Assembly (NCBI RefSeq): GCF_003611475.1
Contig: NZ_RAXT01000003.1
Location: forward strand, 124,001-188,000
Direction of reading: 5' to 3'
Length of the DNA stretch: 64,000 nucleotides
Origin: Acinetobacter rongchengensis
GTDB lineage: Bacteria > Pseudomonadota > Gammaproteobacteria > Pseudomonadales > Moraxellaceae
Shown here: in pieces, positions 1 through 8,171 of the stretch
Numbering within the stretch: position 1 is the first letter of the stretch
Layout: each line of letters starts with the position of its first letter
Translations under genes and position numbers: made by a program
The notes under the pieces: generated by a model
What the model was told of the DNA's origin: nothing
The model's input: only the letters and a program-made list of their open reading frames with translations
Database searches by the model: none

Positions 1-190
1 TTACATGGTCTTTTTTTACGAGTCATTCTAAATTCATTTTTTATTCACCCCTCAAGACTTCTTTGCTTGAAATAGATTGAACAGCCGATCTGATAAGATC
101 ATCCGCGATTAAATTCTATTTAAAATATTTTTGTGAATATAAAGCGAAGAAGTCAATCATAATAACCATTTAATCCGCATGGAGAAAAAT

Positions 191-1381
191 ATGAAACCGA
201 TCATCATCGTAGGCTCTGGCATGGCAGGCTATACCCTCGCAAGAGAATTTCGTAAATTAGACGCTGAACAAGAATTGGTGATGATTTGCGCTGATGATGC
301 GGTGAATTATGCTAAACCAACTTTATCCAATGCATTAGTGGGAAAAAAAGCACCTGAACATATTGGTTTAGGTGATGCTGAAAAAATGAGTACGCAATTA
401 AATATGCGTATTGAAAAAGATACATGGGTAAAATCTATTGATGCAACCAACCACCAATTGGTTATAGAACAACAAGGTCAAAGTTCAACACAAGAATATT
501 CAAAATTAATCCTTGCTGTAGGTGCAAATCCAATTCGTTTGGCCATCGCAGGCGATGGGAGTGATGATATACATGTCGTCAACTCGTTGATGGACTATCG
601 TGCATTTAGAGAAACGTTAGACAATTGTACTACGGGTGAATGTGATGATAAACGTGTGGTCATCCTCGGTGCAGGTTTGATCGGTTGTGAGTTTGCCAAT
701 GACTTACAAAATACAGGTCATCAAGTGACAGTCATCGATTTAGCACCACAACCTTTAGGTCGATTACTACCAAACCATGTTGCTCAAGCCTTTCAAGAAA
801 ATTTAGAAGAATCTGGGATTAAATTTGTATTGGGTACAACTGTAGAAAAAGTCTCTAAATCTGATCGTGGCTATATTGTTTCGCTGGCAAGTGGTCAATC
901 TTTACAGGCAGATGTGGTGCTATCTGCAATTGGTTTACAACCCAACACGGCATTGGCAAAGCAAGCAAATATAAAAACCAGTCGTGGTGTGATTACCAAT
1001 ACTTTATTGGAAACCAATCAAACTGATATTTTTGCAATTGGGGATTGTGCAGAAGTGAATGGAACATTGTTGCCATTTGTGATGCCTATTATGCAACAAG
1101 CACGTGCTTTGGCAAAAACATTAACTGGTCAAACCACCAATGTACACTACCCTGCTATGCCTGTTGCTGTGAAAACACCTGCTGCCCCACTAACCGTTCT
1201 TCCCGCACCAATCGATGTTGAAGTGACTTGGGAAAATGAAGAATTTGATGATGGTATGCTATCTAAAGCAATTGATGCAGACGGTACGCTACGTGGCTTT
1301 GTACTTTTAGGTGCAACCGCCGCTAAACAACGCTTAGCGTTGACTAAACTCGTTCCTGACTTGATTCCTGCATCAATTTAA
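191..1381 (+). CDS. rubB: rubredoxin-NAD(+) reductase
   Basis: FAD enzyme that passes electrons from NADH to rubredoxin, which feeds the membrane alkane hydroxylase. The N-terminal dinucleotide fold has GSGMAG at about residues 8-13. A second, NAD-binding fold has GAGLIG near residue 160, and the FAD-closing motif AIGDCAEV lies near residue 280. Length (396 aa) fits the family. I chose the ATG at 191 because GGAG at 181-184 sits six bases upstream; an in-frame ATG at 179 has no ribosome site. The next two genes are the esterase and oxyR, the order known for the rub operon of Acinetobacter ADP1. Rubredoxin itself (rubA) is not in the 178 bases upstream. Function is confident from family and context. 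Confidence 0.93.
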   Translation: MKPIIIVGSGMAGYTLAREFRKLDAEQELVMICADDAVNYAKPTLSNALVGKKAPEHIGLGDAEKMSTQLNMRIEKDTWVKSIDATNHQLVIEQQGQSSTQEYSKLILAVGANPIRLAIAGDGSDDIHVVNSLMDYRAFRETLDNCTTGECDDKRVVILGAGLIGCEFANDLQNTGHQVTVIDLAPQPLGRLLPNHVAQAFQENLEESGIKFVLGTTVEKVSKSDRGYIVSLASGQSLQADVVLSAIGLQPNTALAKQANIKTSRGVITNTLLETNQTDIFAIGDCAEVNGTLLPFVMPIMQQARALAKTLTGQTTNVHYPAMPVAVKTPAAPLTVLPAPIDVEVTWENEEFDDGMLSKAIDADGTLRGFVLLGATAAKQRLALTKLVPDLIPASI

Positions 1382-1444
1382 GGTTTAAATAGGAAAGGAT
1401 ATTTTTTAAACAAAATATAATCCTTGTTGAATAGGAAAATAACA

Positions 1445-2383
1445 ATGAATAGCGCGCTTCAATTTCAAAGCTCACCGTATACCGCATTTATGCAAGAATC
1501 CACGGTGGATTTAGGTAACGGTATTCAATTACACATTGAAGCAGGTGGTAATCCAGATCATCCAACAGTGATCTTGATTATGGGATTGGGTGCGCAAATG
1601 TTATTTTGGCCAGATTTTTTTTGTAAATCGCTAATCGATCATGGTTTTCGTGTCATTCGTTTTGATAATCGTGATATTGGATTATCATCAAAAGTTAGGC
1701 ACAAAGGTCCTCGCCTAAATGCTGTTAAATTGATGGGTCGTTTTGCCTTAGGTTTACCTAATGATGGTGCACCTTATAATCTATATGACATGGCCGATGA
1801 TGTTGCACTACTGATTGACCGCTTGGGAATAGAAAAAGCACATATTCTCGGTGCTTCGATGGGCGGTATGATTTCACAAATTCTTGCAGCAAAGTATCCT
1901 GAAAAAATTGAGAAACTCGGTTTATTATTTACCAGTAATAACCAGCCTTTACTCCCCCCTCCTTTTCCAAAACAACTGTTTAGCCTGATTGGCAAGCCCG
2001 AATCACGAGATGAAGATGGAATTGTGAACCATTCATTAAAGGTATTTCGCCTGATTGGTTCGCCAGGTTATATCAACCAAGTCGATGCAATTCAGACGGC
2101 GCGTAAATTATATCGTCGTAGTTATCATCCAGCGGGTGTACTTCAACAGTTTTTAGCAATATTATGTACAGGTTCCTTACTTAAATTGGATAAGCAAATC
2201 GAAAAACCTACTTTAGTGTTACATGGCTCTAAAGATCGATTACTCCCTCCAAGCCATGGTAAGGCAGTAGCAAAAGCAATTTCAGGTGCTAAATTTGAAT
2301 TAATTGAAGGAATGGGGCATGATATGCCACCGCATTTTATTCCTCAAATTAGCGGATTATTTGCACATCACTTTAAATCATAA
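1445..2383 (+). CDS. estB: alpha/beta hydrolase (EstB-type esterase)
   Basis: Predicted cytoplasmic carboxylesterase of the alpha/beta hydrolase fold. The nucleophile elbow reads GASMGG (catalytic Ser) and the C-terminal GMGHDMPP supplies the catalytic His. An HG-type oxyanion region is replaced by MGLGAQ. I placed the start at ATG 1445, nine bases after AGG in ATAGGAAAATAACA, rather than at the in-frame TTG at 1424. The gene lies 63 bases after rubB and 13 before oxyR, on the same strand. This matches the published rubA-rubB-estB-oxyR arrangement in strain ADP1, so co-transcription is likely. The natural substrate is unknown. Confidence 0.88.
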   Translation: MNSALQFQSSPYTAFMQESTVDLGNGIQLHIEAGGNPDHPTVILIMGLGAQMLFWPDFFCKSLIDHGFRVIRFDNRDIGLSSKVRHKGPRLNAVKLMGRFALGLPNDGAPYNLYDMADDVALLIDRLGIEKAHILGASMGGMISQILAAKYPEKIEKLGLLFTSNNQPLLPPPFPKQLFSLIGKPESRDEDGIVNHSLKVFRLIGSPGYINQVDAIQTARKLYRRSYHPAGVLQQFLAILCTGSLLKLDKQIEKPTLVLHGSKDRLLPPSHGKAVAKAISGAKFELIEGMGHDMPPHFIPQISGLFAHHFKS

Positions 2384-2396
2384 GCATTAGGACACT

Positions 2397-3308
2397 ATGG
2401 CTGCATTACCATCCCTAAGACAGCTGTCATATTTGGTGACATTGTCTGAGACGTTGCACTTTACTGAAGCAGCGCGCCGTTCGTTTGTCACTCAATCCAC
2501 TTTATCGGGTGGAATTATGGAGTTAGAACGTTTATTGGGTGGCGTACTCGTTGAACGTGATCGCCAAAATGTACGCTTAACACCGTTAGGTGAACAAGTT
2601 GTTGCCCGAGCCCGTGTTCTACTCGCCGATGCACAAGACTTAATGCGCTTAAGTCGTGAAATGAGTGAACCCCTCACTGGTGATTTACACTTAGGTATTA
2701 TTCCAACGATTGCGCCGTTTCTTTTGTCTAGACTTTTGGAAGAAGTGCATAAGCAATTGCCTAAAATTCAATTGCATTTACATGAAGCTCAAAGTGAGAA
2801 AATTGTAGAAAAGTTAGAGCATGGTAATCTTGATATGATCATGCTTGCACTACCCTTCGACACACGTGGTTTAAAAGTTGCTGATATTGCAAAAGAGCAT
2901 TTATTTTTAGTGTGTAATAAAGCAGATCAAAATGCTGTCAATGCAAAAAGCTTAGATGATCTTGATTTGTCACATCTAATGTTGCTTGAAGAAGGACATT
3001 GTTTACGTGATCATACTTTAAGTGTTTGCCCAATTGGTGAACGTAAAAACGATCATCGTTTAAAGGCAAGTTCTTTGCCAACACTTGTGGAAATGGTGAG
3101 TTCTAACTTAGGTTATACCTTACTTCCTGAAATTGCTTTACATGCACATATGCTCAAAAGTAATGATCAGTTGGTCATTAAATCTATTGAAAATGCGCCA
3201 ACACGTACTTTAGCTTTAGTGACACGTAAAAGTACACCACTACAAAGTGAGTTTGATGTACTGGTACAAATTCTGCAAAAAATTACTGCAAAATTGGGTC
3301 AATACTAA
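2397..3308 (+). CDS. oxyR: hydrogen peroxide-sensing LysR-type regulator OxyR
   Basis: LysR-type transcription factor that activates catalase and peroxidase genes after disulfide formation by peroxide. The N-terminal helix-turn-helix (residues about 5-65) contains TQSTLSGGIMELE, typical of OxyR. The two redox cysteines are Cys202 and Cys211, nine residues apart as in the E. coli pair C199/C208, within EEGHCLRDH and LSVCPIGE. Length is 303 aa, normal for the family. The start ATG follows TTAGGACACT, a usable ribosome site. It is the last gene of the rubB-estB-oxyR run and is followed at once by a hairpin terminator. Confidence 0.94.
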   Translation: MAALPSLRQLSYLVTLSETLHFTEAARRSFVTQSTLSGGIMELERLLGGVLVERDRQNVRLTPLGEQVVARARVLLADAQDLMRLSREMSEPLTGDLHLGIIPTIAPFLLSRLLEEVHKQLPKIQLHLHEAQSEKIVEKLEHGNLDMIMLALPFDTRGLKVADIAKEHLFLVCNKADQNAVNAKSLDDLDLSHLMLLEEGHCLRDHTLSVCPIGERKNDHRLKASSLPTLVEMVSSNLGYTLLPEIALHAHMLKSNDQLVIKSIENAPTRTLALVTRKSTPLQSEFDVLVQILQKITAKLGQY

Positions 3309-3325
3309 GCTTTGCATGCAATAAA

Positions 3326-3354
3326 AAAAAGGAGTCGCGATTGACTCCTTTTTT
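3326..3354. terminator. bidirectional terminator between oxyR and ppk
   Basis: An inverted repeat pairs AAAAAGGAGTC with GACTCCTTTTT around a six-base loop. It has T-runs on both strands, so it can end both oxyR (plus) and ppk (minus). Confidence 0.85.
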
Positions 3355-3386
3355 ATTTTAAATCAAATACTTGATTTCTGAATGTA

Positions 3387-5465
3387 TTATTTATAATACT
3401 CAATCAACGTTTGTTGTGCATTATGCGCAACTTCTCCATCTTTTAACTGAGCACGTACCCAAGTGCCATCCCCTTGCAACAACCAAGCTTGGGTATTATC
3501 TTTTAAATAATTCACGAGACCTTGCTGATAAATTCGCTTCTTCAACGCAGGATCTTCAATCGGGAAGCAAACCTCAACACGATTAAATAAATTACGATCC
3601 ATCCAGTCTGCACTTGAACAATAAATACGTGAATTACCATTATTTGCAAAATAGTAAACACGCGTATGCTCTAAAAAACGCCCAACGATTGAACGAACAC
3701 GGATATTTTCAGAAAGATTAGGTAAACCAGGACGTAAACAACAAATTGAACGAATAATTAAATCAATTTGCACACCCGCTTGAGATGCCTCGTACAACTT
3801 ATTGATCAACTGAACTTCAGTTAGAGCATTGACTTTGACAATAATCTGCGCAGGTTTGCCAGCTTTTGCATTGGCAATTTCATCATCAATAAAAGAAATG
3901 AGTTGGGCATGTAGCGTAAAAGGTGCATGTAGAAGCTTTTTCAACTTCGCCATTTTCCCCATGCCTGTTAACTCTTGGAAGATACGGTGCACATCTTCAC
4001 ACAGTTCTTTATCTGTAGTGAGTAAGCCATAATCGGTATAAATACGTGCATTGGTCGCATGGTAATTTCCTGTACCCAAATGCACATAACGCACTAATTT
4101 ATTGTTTTCACGGCGTACCACTAAAATCATTTTGGCATGGGTTTTATAACCCACAATACCATAAACCACCACAGCCCCAGCTTCTTGTAAAACATTGGCA
4201 ACTGCGATATTCGATTCTTCATCAAAGCGAGCACGTAATTCAATGACAGCGGTGACTTCTTTACCATTACGTGCTGCTTCAGCAAGGACTTGAACGATTT
4301 CTGAATCTGCACCACTACGATAAAGGGTCTGCTTAATCGCTAAAACTTGCGGATCACGTGCAGCTTCACGCAGCAAATTAATCACAGGTGCAAAAGATTC
4401 AAATGGATGATGTAAAAGAATGTCTTGCTTTTGCATTGCTGAAAAAATATTTTCAGTCTTTTTTAATACTTTTGGCAATGAAGGTACATGGGAGTCATAA
4501 CGCATATGCGGACGTTTAAAGTTGGAGACCAAACGTGCCAAATTCACAGGCCCATCCACTTTATAAAGCTGTTCGTGTTCTAAATCGAACTCTTCAAGCA
4601 AATACTCATAAATATGTTTTGGACAATTCTCAGTCACTTCCAAACGAACTGCACGACCAAAGCGGCGAGAACTCAATTCACCTTTGAGTGCTTTGGCTAA
4701 ATCTTCAACATCTTCATTTAATGCCAAATCAGCATTACGAGTTACACGGAACTGATAACAGCCTGTTGCAGTCATGCCAGGGAAAAGATCTGAAACATGT
4801 TCGTGAATGATTGCAGAGAGCATCACAAAATGTTCTTTGCCCCCTGTTAATTCATCTGGTAAACGCACTACACGTGGTAATGAACGTGGTGCAGGAACAA
4901 CGGCGAGATCAATTTGACGACCAAACGCATCTTTACCTTCCAAAGTCACAATAAAGTTTAGGCTTTTATTGACCAGACGCGGAAACGGGTGCGCAGGATC
5001 TAAACTGATCGGTGTTAAAACTGGTGCAACTTGTTCTTGAAAATATTTTTTAATCCAAACAGATTGCGCAGGTGTTAATTCACCACGACGTAGAAAGCAA
5101 ATATCTTCTTCACGCAGTTTAGGGAAAATTTCTTCATTTAAAATACGATATTGGCGCTCTATTGCTTCATGCGCAGTTTTGGAAATTTGCTCTAAAACTT
5201 GTTTAGGTGTGAGACCATCTGGCGTACGGCTTTCATTCCCTAGCGTTAATTGCTCCATCATTCCGGCAACACGAATTTCAAAAAACTCATCCATATTACG
5301 AGAAAAGATCAATAAGAAATTCATGCGTTCCAATAAAGGATGTAAAGGATCAACGGCTTGTTCTAAAACACGTAAATGAAAATCTAAAATAGACAATTCA
5401 CGATTTATATATCGTTCGTTATAAGCATATTCTGTAGGTGTCGTGGTCGCCACTGCGCTGTTCAT
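3387..5465 (-). CDS. ppk: polyphosphate kinase 1
   Basis: Membrane-associated enzyme that makes inorganic polyphosphate from the gamma phosphate of ATP. The N-terminal domain begins [19 protein letters not shown], a Ppk1 hallmark. The catalytic phospholipase D-like core carries [10 protein letters not shown], whose His is the autophosphorylated residue, and VHLGTGNYH. Length (692 aa) is typical. Of the three possible starts (TTG 5483, ATG 5480, ATG 5465) I prefer 5465 because an AGG lies about nine bases before it and the protein then begins MNSAVATTT. The gene is convergent with oxyR and stands alone. Confidence 0.95.
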   Translation of the reverse strand: MNSAVATTTPTEYAYNERYINRELSILDFHLRVLEQAVDPLHPLLERMNFLLIFSRNMDEFFEIRVAGMMEQLTLGNESRTPDGLTPKQVLEQISKTAHEAIERQYRILNEEIFPKLREEDICFLRRGELTPAQSVWIKKYFQEQVAPVLTPISLDPAHPFPRLVNKSLNFIVTLEGKDAFGRQIDLAVVPAPRSLPRVVRLPDELTGGKEHFVMLSAIIHEHVSDLFPGMTATGCYQFRVTRNADLALNEDVEDLAKALKGELSSRRFGRAVRLEVTENCPKHIYEYLLEEFDLEHEQLYKVDGPVNLARLVSNFKRPHMRYDSHVPSLPKVLKKTENIFSAMQKQDILLHHPFESFAPVINLLREAARDPQVLAIKQTLYRSGADSEIVQVLAEAARNGKEVTAVIELRARFDEESNIAVANVLQEAGAVVVYGIVGYKTHAKMILVVRRENNKLVRYVHLGTGNYHATNARIYTDYGLLTTDKELCEDVHRIFQELTGMGKMAKLKKLLHAPFTLHAQLISFIDDEIANAKAGKPAQIIVKVNALTEVQLINKLYEASQAGVQIDLIIRSICCLRPGLPNLSENIRVRSIVGRFLEHTRVYYFANNGNSRIYCSSADWMDRNLFNRVEVCFPIEDPALKKRIYQQGLVNYLKDNTQAWLLQGDGTWVRAQLKDGEVAHNAQQTLIEYYK

Positions 5466-5531
5466 GCAATAAACCTGCATCAATAAATGTCATAAAACTA
5501 GTATGCTTCAAATTTATGACAATTTCATAAA

Positions 5532-5555
5532 AAAAGCACAAAGATTTGTGCTTTT
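5532..5555 (-). terminator. terminator after mtgA
   Basis: AAAAGCACAA pairs with TTGTGCTTTT around a tight loop. On the minus strand it is followed by a run of T. It sits 38 bases past the mtgA stop codon. Confidence 0.75.
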
Positions 5556-5592
5556 CTTGCTTTGAAAATAAATATTTGTGCGTGAAAAGACG

Positions 5593-6267
5593 CTAATCTG
5601 GAATACGTGTATAGCGCATATATTTTAAAACCATACGTTTACGATATTGTAACTTAGCGTCATCTCGATGATCTTGATAGTACTTAGGATTGGGTAACAG
5701 CACTGCTAAAAATGCAGCTTGTTCACGACTTAAACTCTTGGCACTTTTTCCAAAGTAATGTTGTGCTGCGGCTTCGACACCGTAAATATGATCCCCAAAC
5801 TCAACCGAGTTCATATAAACTTCTAAAATGCGTTGCTTGGTCCACATGCGTTCCATCATAGTGGTTGCAATGGTTTCCTGACCTTTACGCAGAAATGAAC
5901 GACGATTATAAAAAAATAAATTCTTTGCTAATTGTTGTGAAATGGTTGAACCGCCTGCAACAACTTTATCTTTCTTTAAATTTCGTTGTAATGCATCTTC
6001 AATACCATCCCAATCAAAACCATGATGATCGATAAATTTTGCATCTTCAGCAGCAACAATCGCATGTTTGAAATTATCACTAATCTCATCATAATCACGC
6101 CATTGATGTTTAATCGGTTTAAAATCGGACAAATATGTCCAACGCATAAACATCGTTGTTTCAACATCATGGGTACGCCAGTACACCAAACTAGAGAAAA
6201 TCCACAGCTGAATTATGATCAAAAGACTGATAATAATTAACAAACCACGAACAATAAAAGCTTTCAT
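5593..6267 (-). CDS. mtgA: monofunctional peptidoglycan glycosyltransferase
   Basis: Inner-membrane GT51 enzyme that polymerises lipid II into glycan strands. A single N-terminal membrane segment spans about residues 5-30. The GT51 motifs follow in order: [19 protein letters not shown] (catalytic Glu), [14 protein letters not shown], then [13 protein letters not shown]. Length (224 aa) matches MtgA and there is no transpeptidase domain. GGAG lies about 12 bases before the ATG. The gene is divergent from the rhomboid gene, with 73 bases between them. Confidence 0.95.
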   Translation of the reverse strand: MKAFIVRGLLIIISLLIIIQLWIFSSLVYWRTHDVETTMFMRWTYLSDFKPIKHQWRDYDEISDNFKHAIVAAEDAKFIDHHGFDWDGIEDALQRNLKKDKVVAGGSTISQQLAKNLFFYNRRSFLRKGQETIATTMMERMWTKQRILEVYMNSVEFGDHIYGVEAAAQHYFGKSAKSLSREQAAFLAVLLPNPKYYQDHRDDAKLQYRKRMVLKYMRYTRIPD

Positions 6268-6340
6268 GTCAGCTGGTTACTCCGAAAAATTTTAAATTTC
6301 ATGTTAAGCTAAATCGATCTATAAAAAGCACAGAAATTTC

Positions 6341-7153
6341 ATGTCTGATTATCAACAAGGTTCATCCTACGTACAAACACCAAATAAAATAGAGAAAATA
6401 ACCTTATTACTCATTTCGATCAATGTGGGATTATTTGTATTGCAGGTGTTGTCAGGTGTCAATATTACCGACCCAAGCACTTTAGATGCATTACGTTGGG
6501 GAGCTGATTATGCACCTTTAACCTTTTTAGAGGAACCTTATCGCTTATTGAGTAGCATGTTTTTTCACTTTGGTATTCTCCATTTAATGATGAATATGTG
6601 GGCACTCTTCGTCTTTGGCAATGTTGCAGAACAAACTTTCGGTCGTGTTTATTATTTAAGTCTTTATCTGCTTGCTGGATTAATGGGTAGTTTACTCAGT
6701 GGTTATCTTGATATTCGCAATAGCTATGAACTACTTCAAACTTTTGATCCTAAACTGATTCCTCATGTATCTGCAGGAGCATCGGGTGCAGTCATGGGCT
6801 TAGGTGGTGCTTTGGCCATACTTTCACTATTCCCACCGACCAAAAATCAAAGATTTATTTTAGATAAAAAATCACTTTTAACCATTCTTGCAATTAACTT
6901 GGCTTTTGGTTTTTTTGCAACTGGCATTAATAATGCAGCGCATATCGGTGGTATGTTGATGGGCGCAGTCATGGCACTGGTTTGGTATATCGCTCAACGT
7001 ATCAACGCAGGACAGATTGCCAATATCATGATTATTTTATTTGGTATGGGTTTAACTTATACCGTGTATTTGTATTGCCAGAATCTAATTGAACCAATTA
7101 CCCCACTTTGGCAAGAAGCGATTTCACAAATGCGTAGTCAGTTGAAGTTTTAG
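6341..7153 (+). CDS. rhomboid family intramembrane serine protease
   Basis: Multi-pass membrane protease that cleaves substrates within the bilayer. Catalytic residues are visible: Ser148 in SAGASGAVMG and His201 in NNAAHIGG. The HLMMNMWALFVFG segment is the family's N-terminal conserved helix (HxxxN). At least six hydrophobic segments can be seen in 270 aa. Its substrate cannot be inferred; the neighbours are mtgA and a toxin-antitoxin pair. The ribosome site before ATG 6341 is weak. An isolated gene, probably driven by the short divergent promoter region shared with mtgA. Confidence 0.9.
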   Translation: MSDYQQGSSYVQTPNKIEKITLLLISINVGLFVLQVLSGVNITDPSTLDALRWGADYAPLTFLEEPYRLLSSMFFHFGILHLMMNMWALFVFGNVAEQTFGRVYYLSLYLLAGLMGSLLSGYLDIRNSYELLQTFDPKLIPHVSAGASGAVMGLGGALAILSLFPPTKNQRFILDKKSLLTILAINLAFGFFATGINNAAHIGGMLMGAVMALVWYIAQRINAGQIANIMIILFGMGLTYTVYLYCQNLIEPITPLWQEAISQMRSQLKF

Positions 7154-7376
7154 AAAGCTTAAAATTCTTAGTTGTCAAAATTCGTGAATGTGTCAAAAAA
7201 ATATACTCTCTATTTTACTCACAGCCTGAGTATCATAAAACATTGAAAATATAGTGAGTTTTTACTATTTATTTTCAGCGATTCTATTCACCATTGAAGC
7301 CAGCATACTACATACTATTTAGAACACTGCCTATTTTTGATTACACTAAAAAAGATGATATTGAGTACAATTTAAA

Positions 7377-7404
7377 AAGCTCCTACTGTTTAAGGTAAGA
7401 GCTT
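7377..7404 (-). terminator. terminator after yoeB
   Basis: On the minus strand AAGCTCTTAC pairs (one G-U) with GTAGGAGCTT around an eight-base loop, then TTT. The hairpin starts just past the yoeB stop. Confidence 0.65.
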
Positions 7405-7409
7405 CTACT

Positions 7410-7673
7410 TCATTCGTAATGATAACGGCAAGATACTACTGTTATCGCTGCATCTGTTACTTCATAGACTAGTCGATTTTTCTCATCTATCCGTCTACTC
7501 CAAAACCCTGATAAATCACCGAGCAATGGTTCAGGTTTTCCAATACCTTCAAAAGGTGTTCTAAGACATTCCTTGATTAAAGTATTGATTCGTTTGAGCG
7601 TCTTTTTATCTTGGCTTTGCCAATAAACATAAGTTTCCCAAGCAGTTGGGGTAAAACTAATCTTCCGTATCAT
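7410..7673 (-). CDS. yoeB: YoeB-type mRNA interferase toxin
   Basis: RelE-superfamily ribosome-dependent endoribonuclease that cuts mRNA in the A site; the toxin of a type II pair. The 87-residue sequence keeps the catalytic set known from E. coli YoeB, offset by two: Glu48, Arg67, His85 and Tyr86, the last two in the C-terminal SCRYHYE. FWSRRIDEKNRLVYEV is also a family signature. It overlaps the antitoxin gene by 17 bases, which implies translational coupling. The catalytic residues look intact, so the toxin is probably active when unbound. Confidence 0.94.
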   Translation of the reverse strand: MIRKISFTPTAWETYVYWQSQDKKTLKRINTLIKECLRTPFEGIGKPEPLLGDLSGFWSRRIDEKNRLVYEVTDAAITVVSCRYHYE

Positions 7674-7920
7674 CTAAAAGCTCTCTTTCAATTGCTTTAG
7701 ATGCTCGCAACTCTGCAATTGATTTTGCTAAATGCGCTGCATTACCTGGAGAAGACATCAGATGTAATGTTTCCATCAAGCTATTGTAATAGTCTTGCCC
7801 CATTACAACGGCATGTTGTCCTTCTTTACGAGTAATTACAGCTACATCTGCATCATCTATAACTTTATCTAAAACAGTTTTTAGATTGTTACGTGCATCT
7901 GTATATGTAAATACATGCAT
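7657..7920 (-). CDS. yefM: YefM/Phd-type antitoxin
   Basis: Antitoxin that binds YoeB through a disordered C-terminus and represses the operon through its N-terminal Phd/YefM fold. Visible features are the start YTDARNNLKTVLDKVIDD, the ITRKEG-HAVVMGQDYYNSLMETLHLM core, and an acidic tail ending LLDDTED. It precedes the toxin gene and overlaps it. The ATG at 7920 has no strong ribosome site (nearest AGAGAAAA). Four TGTACA boxes lie 42-84 bases upstream and are the likely autoregulatory operator. Confidence 0.93.
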   Translation of the reverse strand: MHVFTYTDARNNLKTVLDKVIDDADVAVITRKEGQHAVVMGQDYYNSLMETLHLMSSPGNAAHLAKSIAELRASKAIERELLDDTED

Positions 7921-7961
7921 AGTGTTTTCTCTGTTTTAGGTATCTATTTAGGTCTATACTC

Positions 7962-8004
7962 TGTACAGTTTTCTGTACATAAATAATGTACAATTTTCTG
8001 TACA
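7962..8004 (-). promoter_or_regulatory. yefM-yoeB operator: four TGTACA palindromes
   Basis: TGTACA occurs at 7962-7967, 7974-7979, 7987-7992 and 7999-8004, with start-to-start spacing of 12, 13 and 12 bases. E. coli YefM-YoeB recognises paired TGTACA cores 12 bp apart. Here the pair appears twice. A candidate -10 on the minus strand is TATAGA (7953-7958). Binding is inferred from the motif. Confidence 0.8.
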
Positions 8005-8080
8005 ATAAGTAAAGGCATTTTTTCTTGTGGAATATTGAATATAGCTACATCCCTATAAGCTTTAAATTTTTGATTTAAGC

Positions 8081-8135
8081 TGTGGCTGTATTAATATTAT
8101 TTCAGTTTTTATTTTTGCAATTTAATACAGCCACA
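8081..8135. repeat. 14-bp perfect inverted repeat
   Basis: TGTGGCTGTATTAA (8081-8094) is the exact reverse complement of TTAATACAGCCACA (8122-8135), with a 27-base AT-rich spacer. It lies between the toxin-antitoxin operator and the 3' end of ybbP. There is no T-run, so a simple terminator is doubtful. It could be a protein-binding site, an RNA 3' structure, or the ends of a tiny mobile element. Confidence 0.6.
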
Positions 8136-8171
8136 TGGACATTACTCATATCCAAATCTATTCAACACTGA

